The notes under the pieces were generated by a model that was given only the letters and a program-made list of their open reading frames with translations, had not been told where the DNA came from and ran no database searches. The translations under genes and the position numbers were made by a program. Source: DATGKR01 sp035294565 (GTDB lineage Bacteria > Actinomycetota > Acidimicrobiia > Acidimicrobiales > Palsa-688). From it: a stretch of 8,163 bases of DNA. Of this stretch, positions 1-5,861 are shown piece by piece; the first letter of the stretch is position 1; every line of letters begins with the position of its first letter. The DNA lies in the NCBI GenBank assembly GCA_035294565.1, contig DATGKR010000045.1, positions 1-8,163 on the forward strand, written 5' to 3'.

Positions 1-963
1 AATCTGCTCGTGGCGCAGCTTTTCGAGGAGGTCCGCCTGGGATCCAACCCCGAAGCGCTTGTAGATGGCGGACAGGTGGTTGCGCACCGTAGTCGGGCTG
101 ATGAACAGCTCCCTGGCTATCGTCCCGACGCGCTGGCCCCCTGAAAGGCGCTTCAGGATCTCCCTCTGGCGGTCCGTCAGGCCATCCAACTCGGCCGGCG
201 GCTCGCCCGCGGGTATCCCCGCTGCCCTCACCTCGGCGGCGATGCGGAGAAGGTGCCCCTCGAGGTGGGCCACGCGCTCCTCGGCGCCTGTTCCGTCCGG
301 GGCGGCGAGGAGGCACAGGCCCACGGCAAAACGGGGCGCCGGGTGGCGGCACAAGGGTGTCACCGTGAGGCGCGCCGCCAGCCATTCTCCGCCGACCCCG
401 CGCACCCTCACCTGGAGGATCGCCGGCTCGTGATCCAGCGAGGAACGCCCCAGTGACGCCAGCACGCCGGGGGCGTCCTCCGGGGAGACGATGTCCTGCA
501 GGCGGGAGCGTATCGGGCCGTCCGGCGGCCAGCCGAGGACCGACGCCGAGTTGACGGCGACCTCGCAGAAACGCCAATCGTGGTCGAGGACGCCGAACAC
601 GAACCGCGAGACCTGCAGGCGGGAGGGGTCGAAGACGCCCCCCGTGTCGTCATCCGCCGCGGCGAGGCTGACGAGCGCAGCCTCGTGGGGCGCCACCGGC
701 CCGAGCGGGACCGCCCACGCCTCGGTGGGCACGCTCCCGGATCCGCCTCGCAGCTCGAGGCGCCCTGCCCATGAGTGGGTCGTCCCCGAGCGCAGGCCGC
801 TGAGCAGAGCCTTCATCCCCGGAAGCGACGCCTCGTCGACGATCTCGTCCACGGCCCGTCCCGTCGTGTCGACGCTCGGACGGCCGACGACCGAGGCGAA
901 CGCCGGGTTCGCCTCGGCGACGGTCTCCCTGGCGGTGTCCACCACCATGAGGGGAACTGGCAC
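1..963 (-). CDS. PAS-PAS-LuxR-type transcriptional regulator, C-terminus cut by window edge
   Basis: Translation of the minus strand stays open from 1086 to the window edge and ends in a textbook LuxR/FixJ helix-turn-helix: LTDRQREILKRL at about residues 262-273, then TIARELFISPTTVRNHL and IYKRFGV. It probably binds DNA through this domain. Two PAS-like segments precede it: residues 1-105, beginning PVPLMVVDTARETVAEANPA, and about 120-205, containing FGVLDHDWRFCEVAVNSAS and a DIVSPED stretch. No receiver domain is seen, so the trigger would be a ligand or redox signal sensed by PAS, not phosphotransfer; this is inference. The start is uncertain. The first standard start is GTG at 963, with AGGA 8 nt upstream, but it falls right at the first PAS strand. 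The frame continues upstream without ATG/GTG/TTG, and a GGGAG lies 7 nt before an in-frame CTG at 1002. Only the last few residues should be missing at the window edge. Confidence 0.85.
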   Translation of the reverse strand, partial: MPVPLMVVDTARETVAEANPAFASVVGRPSVDTTGRAVDEIVDEASLPGMKALLSGLRSGTTHSWAGRLELRGGSGSVPTEAWAVPLGPVAPHEAALVSLAAADDDTGGVFDPSRLQVSRFVFGVLDHDWRFCEVAVNSASVLGWPPDGPIRSRLQDIVSPEDAPGVLASLGRSSLDHEPAILQVRVRGVGGEWLAARLTVTPLCRHPAPRFAVGLCLLAAPDGTGAEERVAHLEGHLLRIAAEVRAAGIPAGEPPAELDGLTDRQREILKRLSGGQRVGTIARELFISPTTVRNHLSAIYKRFGVGSQADLLEKLRHEQI

Positions 964-1168
964 CGCGGCGATCCTGTGGCGTAGGTCTTCTGTGTCGATC
1001 AGGGGAGGTCTCCCGGCTACGCCCGGCGGCCCGGCACGCGGCCGCCGTCGTGGGCCTGGGGGAACGTGCTCGGTGGGCTCGGGGAATTATGCATCCCCGG
1101 GCGCCGATCTGGCATCGCGGGCACGAGCCCGGTCCGGCCGCGCCGAAGCGCCCTTATTGTGCGCTTTT

Positions 1169-1197
1169 ATGACCGTATAGCACTGATCGCGTATAAT
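1169..1197 (+). promoter_or_regulatory. Candidate sigma-70 promoter facing the DUF1810 gene (antisense)
   Basis: ATGACC (1169-1174, 4 of 6 to TTGACA), a 17-nt spacer and a perfect TATAAT (1192-1197) make this the strongest housekeeping-type promoter match in the window. No plus-strand gene lies downstream. A transcript from about 1204 would run antisense into the DUF1810 gene and perhaps the diguanylate cyclase. It overlaps base for base with the minus-strand candidate at 1174-1202. Activity is inferred only. Confidence 0.4.
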
Positions 1198-1202
1198 GAC
1201 AC
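1174..1202 (-). promoter_or_regulatory. Candidate promoter for the PAS-LuxR gene
   Basis: Read on the minus strand, GTGTCA (1202-1197, 4 of 6 to TTGACA) is followed after 17 nt by TATACG (1179-1174, 4 of 6 to TATAAT). The -10 is preceded by TGC, giving an extended -10. The start point would be near 1167, about 200 nt before the GTG start at 963, which is a long leader. It is the best minus-strand match in the only AT-rich stretch upstream of the regulator. Confidence 0.4.
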
Positions 1203-1279
1203 AGAAACTGTCGCAAAACCCGCGGAGGGAGAAGGCCACCACCCGGTCGTGCAGCCCCACCCGGCCGACTCTCCGGTCT

Positions 1280-1729
1280 TCAAAGCCTACGGTCGGTCTC
1301 GGGGTCCGCTTCCCCCCCGAAGAAACGTTCGAGCACCGCCTCGAACGAAGGCTCCCAGGGATCGGCCCGGTGGAACAGGGTCATCGACGACCTCAGCTTC
1401 AGAGCGTCGAGCGGCCCGAAGATCTCCTCGGCGGTCGCCGCCCGCGAGCCGGCGACGACCGCCGCGCACTGGCGGATCCTCGCGCCGAGGACCGGGTGCT
1501 CCAGGTAAGCCCTGGCCTCGTCCAAGGAGCTCACGGCGTAGCGACGGGCGGTGGGGCTCTGCCCCAGGCCCGCCAGCTGGGGGAACACGAACCACATCCA
1601 GTGGGTCTCCTTGCGTCCCCGGCGCAGTTCGTCGAGCGCCGTTTGGTACGTCCCGCCCCGGTCCTGCGCGGCGACGAAGCGAGCCAGGTCGTAGGCATCA
1701 TCCGTGGTCTCTTCCGGCACGGCGTCCAT
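1280..1729 (-). CDS. DUF1810 family protein
   Basis: This is a 149-residue soluble protein. It matches the DUF1810 family over nearly its whole length: DLARFVAAQ (14-22), YQTALDELRRGRKETHWMWFVFPQLAGLGQS (28-58), ARRYAVSSLDEARAYLEHPVLGARIRQC (61-88), and the closing DALKLRSSMTLFH segment (108-120). The family is small, largely alpha-helical and of unknown biochemical role; I do not assign one. The ATG at 1729 was chosen because homology begins about 14 residues later and further upstream codons have no family resemblance. The ribosome binding site is weak: only an AGG directly abuts the ATG. The gene starts 25 bp after the diguanylate cyclase stop on the same strand, so co-transcription is likely. 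A plus-strand promoter candidate at 1169-1197 points into its 3' end. No terminator was recognised after the TGA stop. Confidence 0.85.
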   Translation of the reverse strand: MDAVPEETTDDAYDLARFVAAQDRGGTYQTALDELRRGRKETHWMWFVFPQLAGLGQSPTARRYAVSSLDEARAYLEHPVLGARIRQCAAVVAGSRAATAEEIFGPLDALKLRSSMTLFHRADPWEPSFEAVLERFFGGEADPETDRRL

Positions 1730-1754
1730 CCTGGCGCGGGGTCGGTCCCGAGGC

Positions 1755-2972
1755 CTACCCCACCGGCGGGCCGGCCCGGCGGCGCCTGGCGTAGAGGCGG
1801 GCGTCGGCGAGCTGGACCAGCCGGTCCGGGTCGTCGCCGGGCAGCGAGGCGGTGCCGACCGTAACCGGCGGTGAGCCCTCCGCCTCGAGCCTCTTGGCGA
1901 TGTCTTCGGCGGCGACACCGGAGGCGTCGGCCAGGAGGAGGGCGAATTCGTCGCCGCCTATCCGGTAGGCGCGGTCGCCGGCGCGAACGGCGGCTCGGAT
2001 GCAGCCTGCCACCCGGCGGAGCAGTTGGTCGCCGGCGGGGTGGCCGAGGCTGTCGTTGACCGTTTTCAGGCCGACCACGTCGAGCAAGGCTACGGTGAGC
2101 CGTCCCCCGGACCTGGCCGAGCGTGCCAGCTCCCGGGCGAGGTCCTGGTCGAAAGCCCTCCGGTTGCCGAGACCGGTCAACGGATCGAGGAGCGCTTCTT
2201 GCGCCAGTCGACGCATGCCCGTCTCGGCGACCACGAGCATGGTCCGTTCGACGATCATCTGGAGTCGCTCGAGCGCCTCGACGACTTCCTCCCCCGGCCG
2301 CGAGTCCGCGGGCAGCGAGTCCCCAGACCGCGAGTCCCCCCGCCGCTTGACGACGACCCGCACGAACGCCTCGCGCAGGCACACGAGCTCGGCGAGGGCG
2401 ACGTGAACGTCGCCCACGTTCAGCCCGAACGCGGCGGCCACCGGCTCGAGAGCCGGGTCCAGACCCCATCCGAGCGGCTGGGGCCGCTCCAGCGCGTTGC
2501 TGACTGCCTTGATGACCGATTCGGCGATGGGCGGCCTGGCGTCGGGTGGCACCGCGGGATCCCAGCGGCACAGCTCCACCCACTCGCGGTGCACCCGCCC
2601 AAGTGCCCGATGGGCCCGCTGGGCCATCGTCCGAGGAGCACTCGCCGCGTCGAGGTCGAGCAACCTCACCACGGCGTCGACGTCGCGGTCCCCCAGACAA
2701 CGGACGCCCGGCGGACCGCCCCGCCAACTGTGCAGGAAGATCCGTGAGGGCGGGAGACGGTCGAGCAGCTCGCCGAGCAGGGACTCACCGGCGCCGTCGA
2801 GGAGGTCCCGCCCGAGGACGACGGCCTCGAACGGTTCGTCGAGGAGCGCCCTCGCCTGCGCCAGGCTCTCCGCCGAGATGACCTGCGCGCCGGCATGCTC
2901 CAGCCCGCTGCGGAAGAGCTTGTGCGCGGACGGGTCGGACTCCGCCACGAGCACGCAGAAATGGTCGATCAC
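1755..2972 (-). CDS. Diguanylate cyclase (GGDEF) with receiver-like N-terminus
   Basis: The predicted role is making c-di-GMP from two GTP. Numbering from GTG at 2972 gives 405 residues. Residues 1-105 look like a receiver fold (HFCVLVAESDPSAHKLF), but the phosphoacceptor position reads VVLGRDLL, with glycine where Asp is expected. Residues 113-210 are a helical region I cannot name, and 212-226 a Ser/Asp-rich repeated linker. The GGDEF domain (262-396) has DPLTGLGNRRAFD, NDSLGHPAGD, an intact GGDEF (339-343) and the inhibitory-site RxxD (330-333), so feedback by c-di-GMP is expected. The usual DxDxxK motif reads DVVGLK: the first metal-binding Asp is kept (298) but the second is Val (300). 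A GTG at 3014 would add 14 residues. I prefer 2972 because GAGAAG lies about 8 nt upstream and a TATCAT -10 sits between the two starts. Confidence 0.9.
   Translation of the reverse strand: MIDHFCVLVAESDPSAHKLFRSGLEHAGAQVISAESLAQARALLDEPFEAVVLGRDLLDGAGESLLGELLDRLPPSRIFLHSWRGGPPGVRCLGDRDVDAVVRLLDLDAASAPRTMAQRAHRALGRVHREWVELCRWDPAVPPDARPPIAESVIKAVSNALERPQPLGWGLDPALEPVAAAFGLNVGDVHVALAELVCLREAFVRVVVKRRGDSRSGDSLPADSRPGEEVVEALERLQMIVERTMLVVAETGMRRLAQEALLDPLTGLGNRRAFDQDLARELARSARSGGRLTVALLDVVGLKTVNDSLGHPAGDQLLRRVAGCIRAAVRAGDRAYRIGGDEFALLLADASGVAAEDIAKRLEAEGSPPVTVGTASLPGDDPDRLVQLADARLYARRRRAGPPVG
2300..2337 (-). repeat. Triplicated GCGAGTCC with 15-bp period inside the cyclase gene
   Basis: The plus-strand octamer GCGAGTCC occurs at 2300-2307, 2315-2322 and 2330-2337, exactly 15 bp apart. 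On the coding strand it encodes five-residue units GDSRS, GDSLP and ADSRP in the linker before the GGDEF domain. It looks like a small in-frame repeat that lengthens a flexible hinge. Confidence 0.7.
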
Positions 2973-2997
2973 GGCAGAACTTCTCGGATGGCAAGCA

Positions 2998-3003
2998 ATG
3001 ATA
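2998..3003 (-). promoter_or_regulatory. Candidate -10 element for the diguanylate cyclase gene
   Basis: TATCAT on the minus strand (5 of 6 to TATAAT) lies in a small AT-rich patch. No good -35 was found 16-18 nt upstream. A start point near 2991 would give a leader of about 19 nt to the GTG at 2972 and would exclude the GTG at 3014. This supports the shorter protein and an independent transcript from the flavin oxidoreductase gene, whose stop is at 3075. Confidence 0.35.
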
Positions 3004-3074
3004 CGAGTGGGCACCGCTCGGCACAGAGCGCCCGCCCGGCGACAAAGCTCGTCGGCCTCGCACCCCCCAGGATG

Positions 3075-4004
3075 TCAGCCCAGGCGGGCCGCCACCTCCC
3101 CGGCCAGCTCCACCGACCGCGCCGCCGCGTCTGGGCCGAGCCAGTCGGGGACGGGGGCCATGGTGCGGATGATCACGTCCGTGAAGCCGATCTCCGAGTA
3201 GACCGACAACTGCTCCGCCACGCTGTCGGGATCTCCGTAGGCGACGGCCGCCCGCTCGAAACCGCGGTAGCCGGACTCGACCATCGCGTCCCCGGCTCTC
3301 TCCGCCGCGGAGCGGTCCTCGGCGATGAGCACGTCCTTGCGGATGGGGATCCGCTCCGGTTCCCGGCCGTGGCGGGCGCAGGCTGCCCGGTAGATCCGCA
3401 TGTCCCGGGCGGCTGTTTCGGGGGTCAGGTCGGCGTTGCCGTACCAGCAGTCGCCGAGCCTGGCGGCCCGGTCTATCGACGCGGCCACCCCCCCGCCGAT
3501 CCACCACTCGGTACCTTCGGGCGGCAGCGGCGCGATCCTGGCCCCTTTGACGGCGAACAGATCACTGTCCACGGTCTCCCCCGCGAGCAGCGCCCGGACA
3601 ACGCGAACGCCCTCCTCCATGCGGGCCGCCCTTTGTCCGAGGTCGGCTCCCATTGCACGGAACTGGGCTCCTCCGCCCCCCGCCGCCGCCTGAACGATGA
3701 AACGCCCGGCGGCCATCGCGGCGAGCGTCCCGATCTGCTCGGCCATGAGCACCGGGTGCCAGAGGGGCACCAGGAAGAGGCAGCCCATCGGCCTCTCGGT
3801 CCACTCGGCGGCGATCCGGCCGAGCATCGGGACGTTCTGCACGTAGCCGGCGGGACCCGTCGAGTGGTGGTCGCCGACGGTCAGCGTGTCCAGGCCGGCT
3901 CGGGCGGCGGCGCGCGCCTGGGAGAGGACGAGCTCCGGCCCCGCCCTGTGGCCGCCCGCGCCGGAAACGGAGAAGGTGGTGCCAATCGAGATGCCGATCC
4001 TCAT
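3075..4004 (-). CDS. LLM class flavin-dependent oxidoreductase (luciferase-like monooxygenase)
   Basis: This is a 309-residue TIM-barrel enzyme of the bacterial luciferase/F420-dependent reductase superfamily. Family marks in order are MRIGISIG at the N-terminal strand; GLDTLTVGDHHS (37-48); a PVLMAEQIGTLAAMAAGRFIVQAAAGGGGAQFRAMG stretch (84-119), in which the family's glycine-rich turn follows the conserved Gly-Arg-Phe; RAARMEEGVRVVRALLAGETVD (126-146); WWIGGG with DRAARLGDCWYG (167-189); and GDPDSVAEQL near the C-terminus. Whether the cofactor is FMN or F420 cannot be told; F420 is plausible in an actinobacterium. The ATG at 4004 overlaps the acyl-CoA dehydrogenase stop by four bases (ATGA) and has GGAGG 10 nt upstream, so the two proteins are probably co-translated. 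It likely oxidises or reduces an intermediate in the same lipid- or terpenoid-type pathway; the substrate is unknown. Confidence 0.9.
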   Translation of the reverse strand: MRIGISIGTTFSVSGAGGHRAGPELVLSQARAAARAGLDTLTVGDHHSTGPAGYVQNVPMLGRIAAEWTERPMGCLFLVPLWHPVLMAEQIGTLAAMAAGRFIVQAAAGGGGAQFRAMGADLGQRAARMEEGVRVVRALLAGETVDSDLFAVKGARIAPLPPEGTEWWIGGGVAASIDRAARLGDCWYGNADLTPETAARDMRIYRAACARHGREPERIPIRKDVLIAEDRSAAERAGDAMVESGYRGFERAAVAYGDPDSVAEQLSVYSEIGFTDVIIRTMAPVPDWLGPDAAARSVELAGEVAARLG

Positions 4005-5203
4005 CGCGACGCCGCCTCCGGCACGCTCGCGTCCCGGGGAAGACCGAGCACCCTCTCTGCGACGATGTTCCGCTGAACCGCCCACGTCCCACCGCCAATA
4101 GTCAGTGCCGGTGAAAAAAGGAAACCGAAGTGCCAGATTCGCTCCACGCCGGGAACGAGACCTTCGGGGTAGGGGATCCCGGCCGGCCCGCCGCGGCTGC
4201 GGGCCGTCAACTCCCCGGCAGGCCCCGATCCGGTGAGAACGCCCGACGTCCCGGCCAGGTCCTTGGCCAGCTCCATGACCCTCTGGCCGTGCTCGTCGGC
4301 CATCAGCTTCTGGATCGACGCCTCCGGCCCGGGTGGGCGGCCGGCGATCCTCGCCGACAAGCTCCGAAGCCTCACCAACCTCAGCACCTCCCCCTCGGCC
4401 CACGCGGCGGCCACCCGCTGGCGGAGAAGCGGGTCGGTGACCCCTCCCGCCTTGCGGAGCAGCTCGACGAGCTCGGCGGCCGAAGGACCAGAACCCCACA
4501 ACGCTCCACCGCTGGATAGCGAGACCCGTTCGTTGGCCAGCGTGGCCCTGGCGAGCCGCCAGCCGTCGCCGGGCTCGCCGAGCAGGCTGCCGGCGGGGAG
4601 GCGGGCGTCGGAGAAGAACACCTCGTTGAACGAGTGGGCGCCGGTCATGTCCACGATCGGTCGGATCGTCAGGCCCGGCGTGTCCATGGGGCAGAGGAAG
4701 TAGGAGATGCCCTCGTGCTTGGTGGCCGCCGGGTCGGTGCGGGCGAGCAGTATCCCGAACTTGGCCAGGTGGGCGCCGCTGGTCCAGATCTTCGAACCGT
4801 TGACGACCCACTCGTCGCCGTCGCGCTCGGCGCGGGTCGCGAGGGCTGCCAGGTCCGAGCCGGCGCCGGGCTCGCTGAAGAGCTGGCACCAGATCTCCTC
4901 CCCCGAAAGGGTCGGCCAGAGGTGGCGCCGCTTCTGCTCTTCGGTCCCGGCGAGGAGGATGGTCGGCGCAGCCCAGCCGATTCCGATCGGGTTGAGCGGG
5001 CGAGACACGCCGGCCCTCCGCAGCTCGTCGTCGATGATCAGCTGGTGCTCGGGGTCGGCCTCCCTGCCGTAGGGCCGAGGCCAGTGGGGCACCACCCAGC
5101 CGGCTTCGGCGAGCTGGCGGCCGCTCGGCGCGCGGTGCTCAGCGAGCCAGGCGCGCACCTCCTGGCGGCGCGGATCGTCGTCTGGTGGCAGCTCGAAGTC
5201 CAA
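4001..5203 (-). CDS. Acyl-CoA dehydrogenase family protein (FadE-like)
   Basis: This is a 400-residue FAD-dependent acyl-CoA dehydrogenase. The FAD/substrate region is clear: CQLFSEPGAGSDLAALATRA (106-125), DGDEWVVNGSKIWTSGAHLAKFGILLARTD (128-157), KHEGISYFL (162-170), TGAHSFNEVFFSDARLPAG (187-205), NER (224-226) and the C-terminal QRNIVAERVLGLPR (377-390). At the place where medium-chain enzymes carry the catalytic Glu (IYEGT) this protein has IGGGT, so the base must come from elsewhere or the subunit works with a partner, as in actinobacterial heteromeric steroid-type enzymes. No partner gene is adjacent. The TTG at 5203 was chosen because GGAGGT stands 9 nt upstream (5218-5213) and homology begins at once. 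A GTG at 5254 would add 17 unlikely residues, including HRGGGHPP. It likely performs alpha,beta-dehydrogenation of a CoA ester. It is followed directly by the coupled flavin oxidoreductase. Confidence 0.9.
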   Translation of the reverse strand: MDFELPPDDDPRRQEVRAWLAEHRAPSGRQLAEAGWVVPHWPRPYGREADPEHQLIIDDELRRAGVSRPLNPIGIGWAAPTILLAGTEEQKRRHLWPTLSGEEIWCQLFSEPGAGSDLAALATRAERDGDEWVVNGSKIWTSGAHLAKFGILLARTDPAATKHEGISYFLCPMDTPGLTIRPIVDMTGAHSFNEVFFSDARLPAGSLLGEPGDGWRLARATLANERVSLSSGGALWGSGPSAAELVELLRKAGGVTDPLLRQRVAAAWAEGEVLRLVRLRSLSARIAGRPPGPEASIQKLMADEHGQRVMELAKDLAGTSGVLTGSGPAGELTARSRGGPAGIPYPEGLVPGVERIWHFGFLFSPALTIGGGTWAVQRNIVAERVLGLPRDASVPEAASR

Positions 5204-5212
5204 CGGCGGGTG

Positions 5213-5218
5213 ACCTCC
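5213..5218 (-). promoter_or_regulatory. Ribosome binding site that decides the TTG start of the acyl-CoA dehydrogenase
   Basis: GGAGGT on the minus strand lies 9 nt before TTG at 5203. No comparable site precedes the in-frame GTG at 5254. Confidence 0.75.
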
Positions 5219-5268
5219 GCCCCGATGTTTGCACGCCGGCGGGCAGCGCGGCACACCGGCGGCGCGCG

Positions 5269-5298
5269 GAGCGGGCCCGGGAGCTCCCGGGCCCGCTC
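5269..5298 (-). terminator. Perfect 30-bp palindrome after hsp20, terminator-like hairpin
   Basis: The arms GAGCGGGCCCGGGAG (5269-5283) and CTCCCGGGCCCGCTC (5284-5298) are perfectly complementary with no spacer, so the RNA would form a very stable GC hairpin with a tight loop. It begins 22 nt after the hsp20 stop and 66 nt before the acyl-CoA dehydrogenase start. No T-run follows on either strand. It could end hsp20 transcription as a U-less actinobacterial-type terminator, stabilise the hsp20 mRNA 3' end, or bind a dimeric protein. Confidence 0.6.
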
Positions 5299-5320
5299 TG
5301 TCGAGGGTGCGGAAAGCCGA

Positions 5321-5758
5321 TCAAGCGGCCGAGCCGGCGAGCTCCCTGGCCGGCGTGCCGGTGGTTATCTCCACCCGGCGCGGCTTGGCGGCCTCGGCCA
5401 CCGGGATGCGCACAGTCAGCACGCCCTTGTCGAAAGTGGCCTCGATGTGGTCCACGTCGAGGCCCTCTCCGAGCTGGACCCGGCGGGTGAAGCTGCCCTG
5501 GGGACGCTCGGAGAACAGGACCTGCGAGCCGTCCTCGGGCTGCCAGTCGCGCTGGGCGCTCACGGTGAGGACGTTGTGCTCCACGGTCAGGTCGACCGAG
5601 CCCGGGTCGACACCCGGCAGGTCGAAGTGGACCACGTAGTGGTCACCGCTGCGGTAGGCGTCCATCGGCATGAACGAGCTCGAGAACCCGAACCCCCTGT
5701 TCCAGACCTGCTGGGTGAGGCGGTCGAGCTCAGCAAACGGGTCGAACCTCATCAGCAT
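5321..5758 (-). CDS. Hsp20/alpha-crystallin family small heat-shock protein
   Basis: This is a 145-residue ATP-independent holdase chaperone that keeps unfolding proteins soluble. It starts MLMRFDPFAELDRLTQQV, the style of mycobacterial Hsp18, and the alpha-crystallin domain spans about 31-131: PMDAYRSGDHYVVHFDLPGVDPGSVDLTVEHNVLTVSA, then FSERPQGSFTRRVQLGEGLD and the conserved FDKGVLTVRIPV (109-120). A VEI (129-131) may serve as the C-terminal V/I-x-I oligomer motif, followed by a short tail. A complete AAGGAGGTG ribosome binding site precedes three in-frame candidate starts: GTG 5761, ATG 5758 and ATG 5752. ATG 5758, 9 nt from GGAGG, fits both spacing and family. It is probably transcribed from its own promoter in 5762-5861, which contains GGGAATAA and an inverted repeat resembling an HspR half-site. 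The palindrome at 5269-5298 isolates it from the downstream dehydrogenase. Confidence 0.95.
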   Translation of the reverse strand: MLMRFDPFAELDRLTQQVWNRGFGFSSSFMPMDAYRSGDHYVVHFDLPGVDPGSVDLTVEHNVLTVSAQRDWQPEDGSQVLFSERPQGSFTRRVQLGEGLDVDHIEATFDKGVLTVRIPVAEAAKPRRVEITTGTPARELAGSAA

Positions 5759-5812
5759 CACTCATCACCTCCTTCTCGAGTCTTTCTCTGATCCGTCACC
5801 CGGAACGGTCAA

Positions 5813-5827
5813 CTTGAGTTACAACTC
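5813..5827. promoter_or_regulatory. Inverted repeat upstream of hsp20 with a HAIR-like half-site
   Basis: CTTGAGT (5813-5819) equals one half of the HspR operator HAIR (CTTGAGT-N7-ACTCAAG). It lies within a shorter palindrome GAGTT-AC-AACTC (5816-5827). The second HAIR half is not present at N7; an ACTC follows after only 4 nt. Its position, 55-69 bp before the hsp20 start, suits a repressor site. It is only a candidate. Confidence 0.3.
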
Positions 5828-5838
5828 GACGACGAGGT

Positions 5839-5846
5839 TTATTCCC
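5839..5846 (-). promoter_or_regulatory. GGGAATAA upstream of hsp20, possible ECF-type -35
   Basis: On the minus strand GGGAATAA resembles the -35 of SigH/SigR/SigE-type stress sigma factors (GGGAAT/GGAAC). A GTT occurs 15 nt after GGGAAT (5825-5823), shorter than the usual 16-19 nt, so the match is incomplete. The identical octamer occurs before the adjacent zinc-finger gene at 6094-6087. Confidence 0.35.
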
Positions 5847-5861
5847 ATTCGGGCTACAGCT

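Larger units (their letters stand above)
964..1279. other. Gene-free control region between luxR-type gene and DUF1810 gene
   Basis: No supported gene lies in these 316 bases. The part next to the regulator (964-1086) is open in the regulator's frame and may belong to it if a non-standard start is used. A TAA at 1087-1089 closes that frame. Bases 1150-1215 are strikingly AT-rich for this genome and hold the opposed promoter candidates listed separately, plus the short inverted repeat ACAG-AAA-CTGT at 1201-1211. A GGAGGGA at 1224-1230 on the plus strand looks like a ribosome binding site, but no start codon sits at a suitable distance. No convincing terminator for the DUF1810 gene was found. 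Confidence 0.6.

Noticed and set aside
1255..1279. Terminator just after the DUF1810 stop
   Set aside because: Several GGCC/CCGG words occur but no stem with convincing length and loop could be built.
1196..1864. Long plus-strand open frame starting at the ATG within TATAATG, overlapping the DUF1810 and cyclase genes
   Set aside because: The translation is Arg/Pro-rich low-complexity with no family resemblance. It is the antisense shadow of well-supported minus-strand genes, and its ATG is part of the -10 box.
3015..3030. Small hairpin CGCTC-6-GAGCG downstream of the flavin oxidoreductase as a terminator
   Set aside because: A five-base stem without T-run is expected by chance in this GC-rich sequence.
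4005..4889. Upstream extension of the flavin oxidoreductase frame to a 604-codon protein
   Set aside because: The added part is an alternate-frame reading of the acyl-CoA dehydrogenase. The true N-terminus MRIGISIG with GGAGG and the ATGA overlap is clear.
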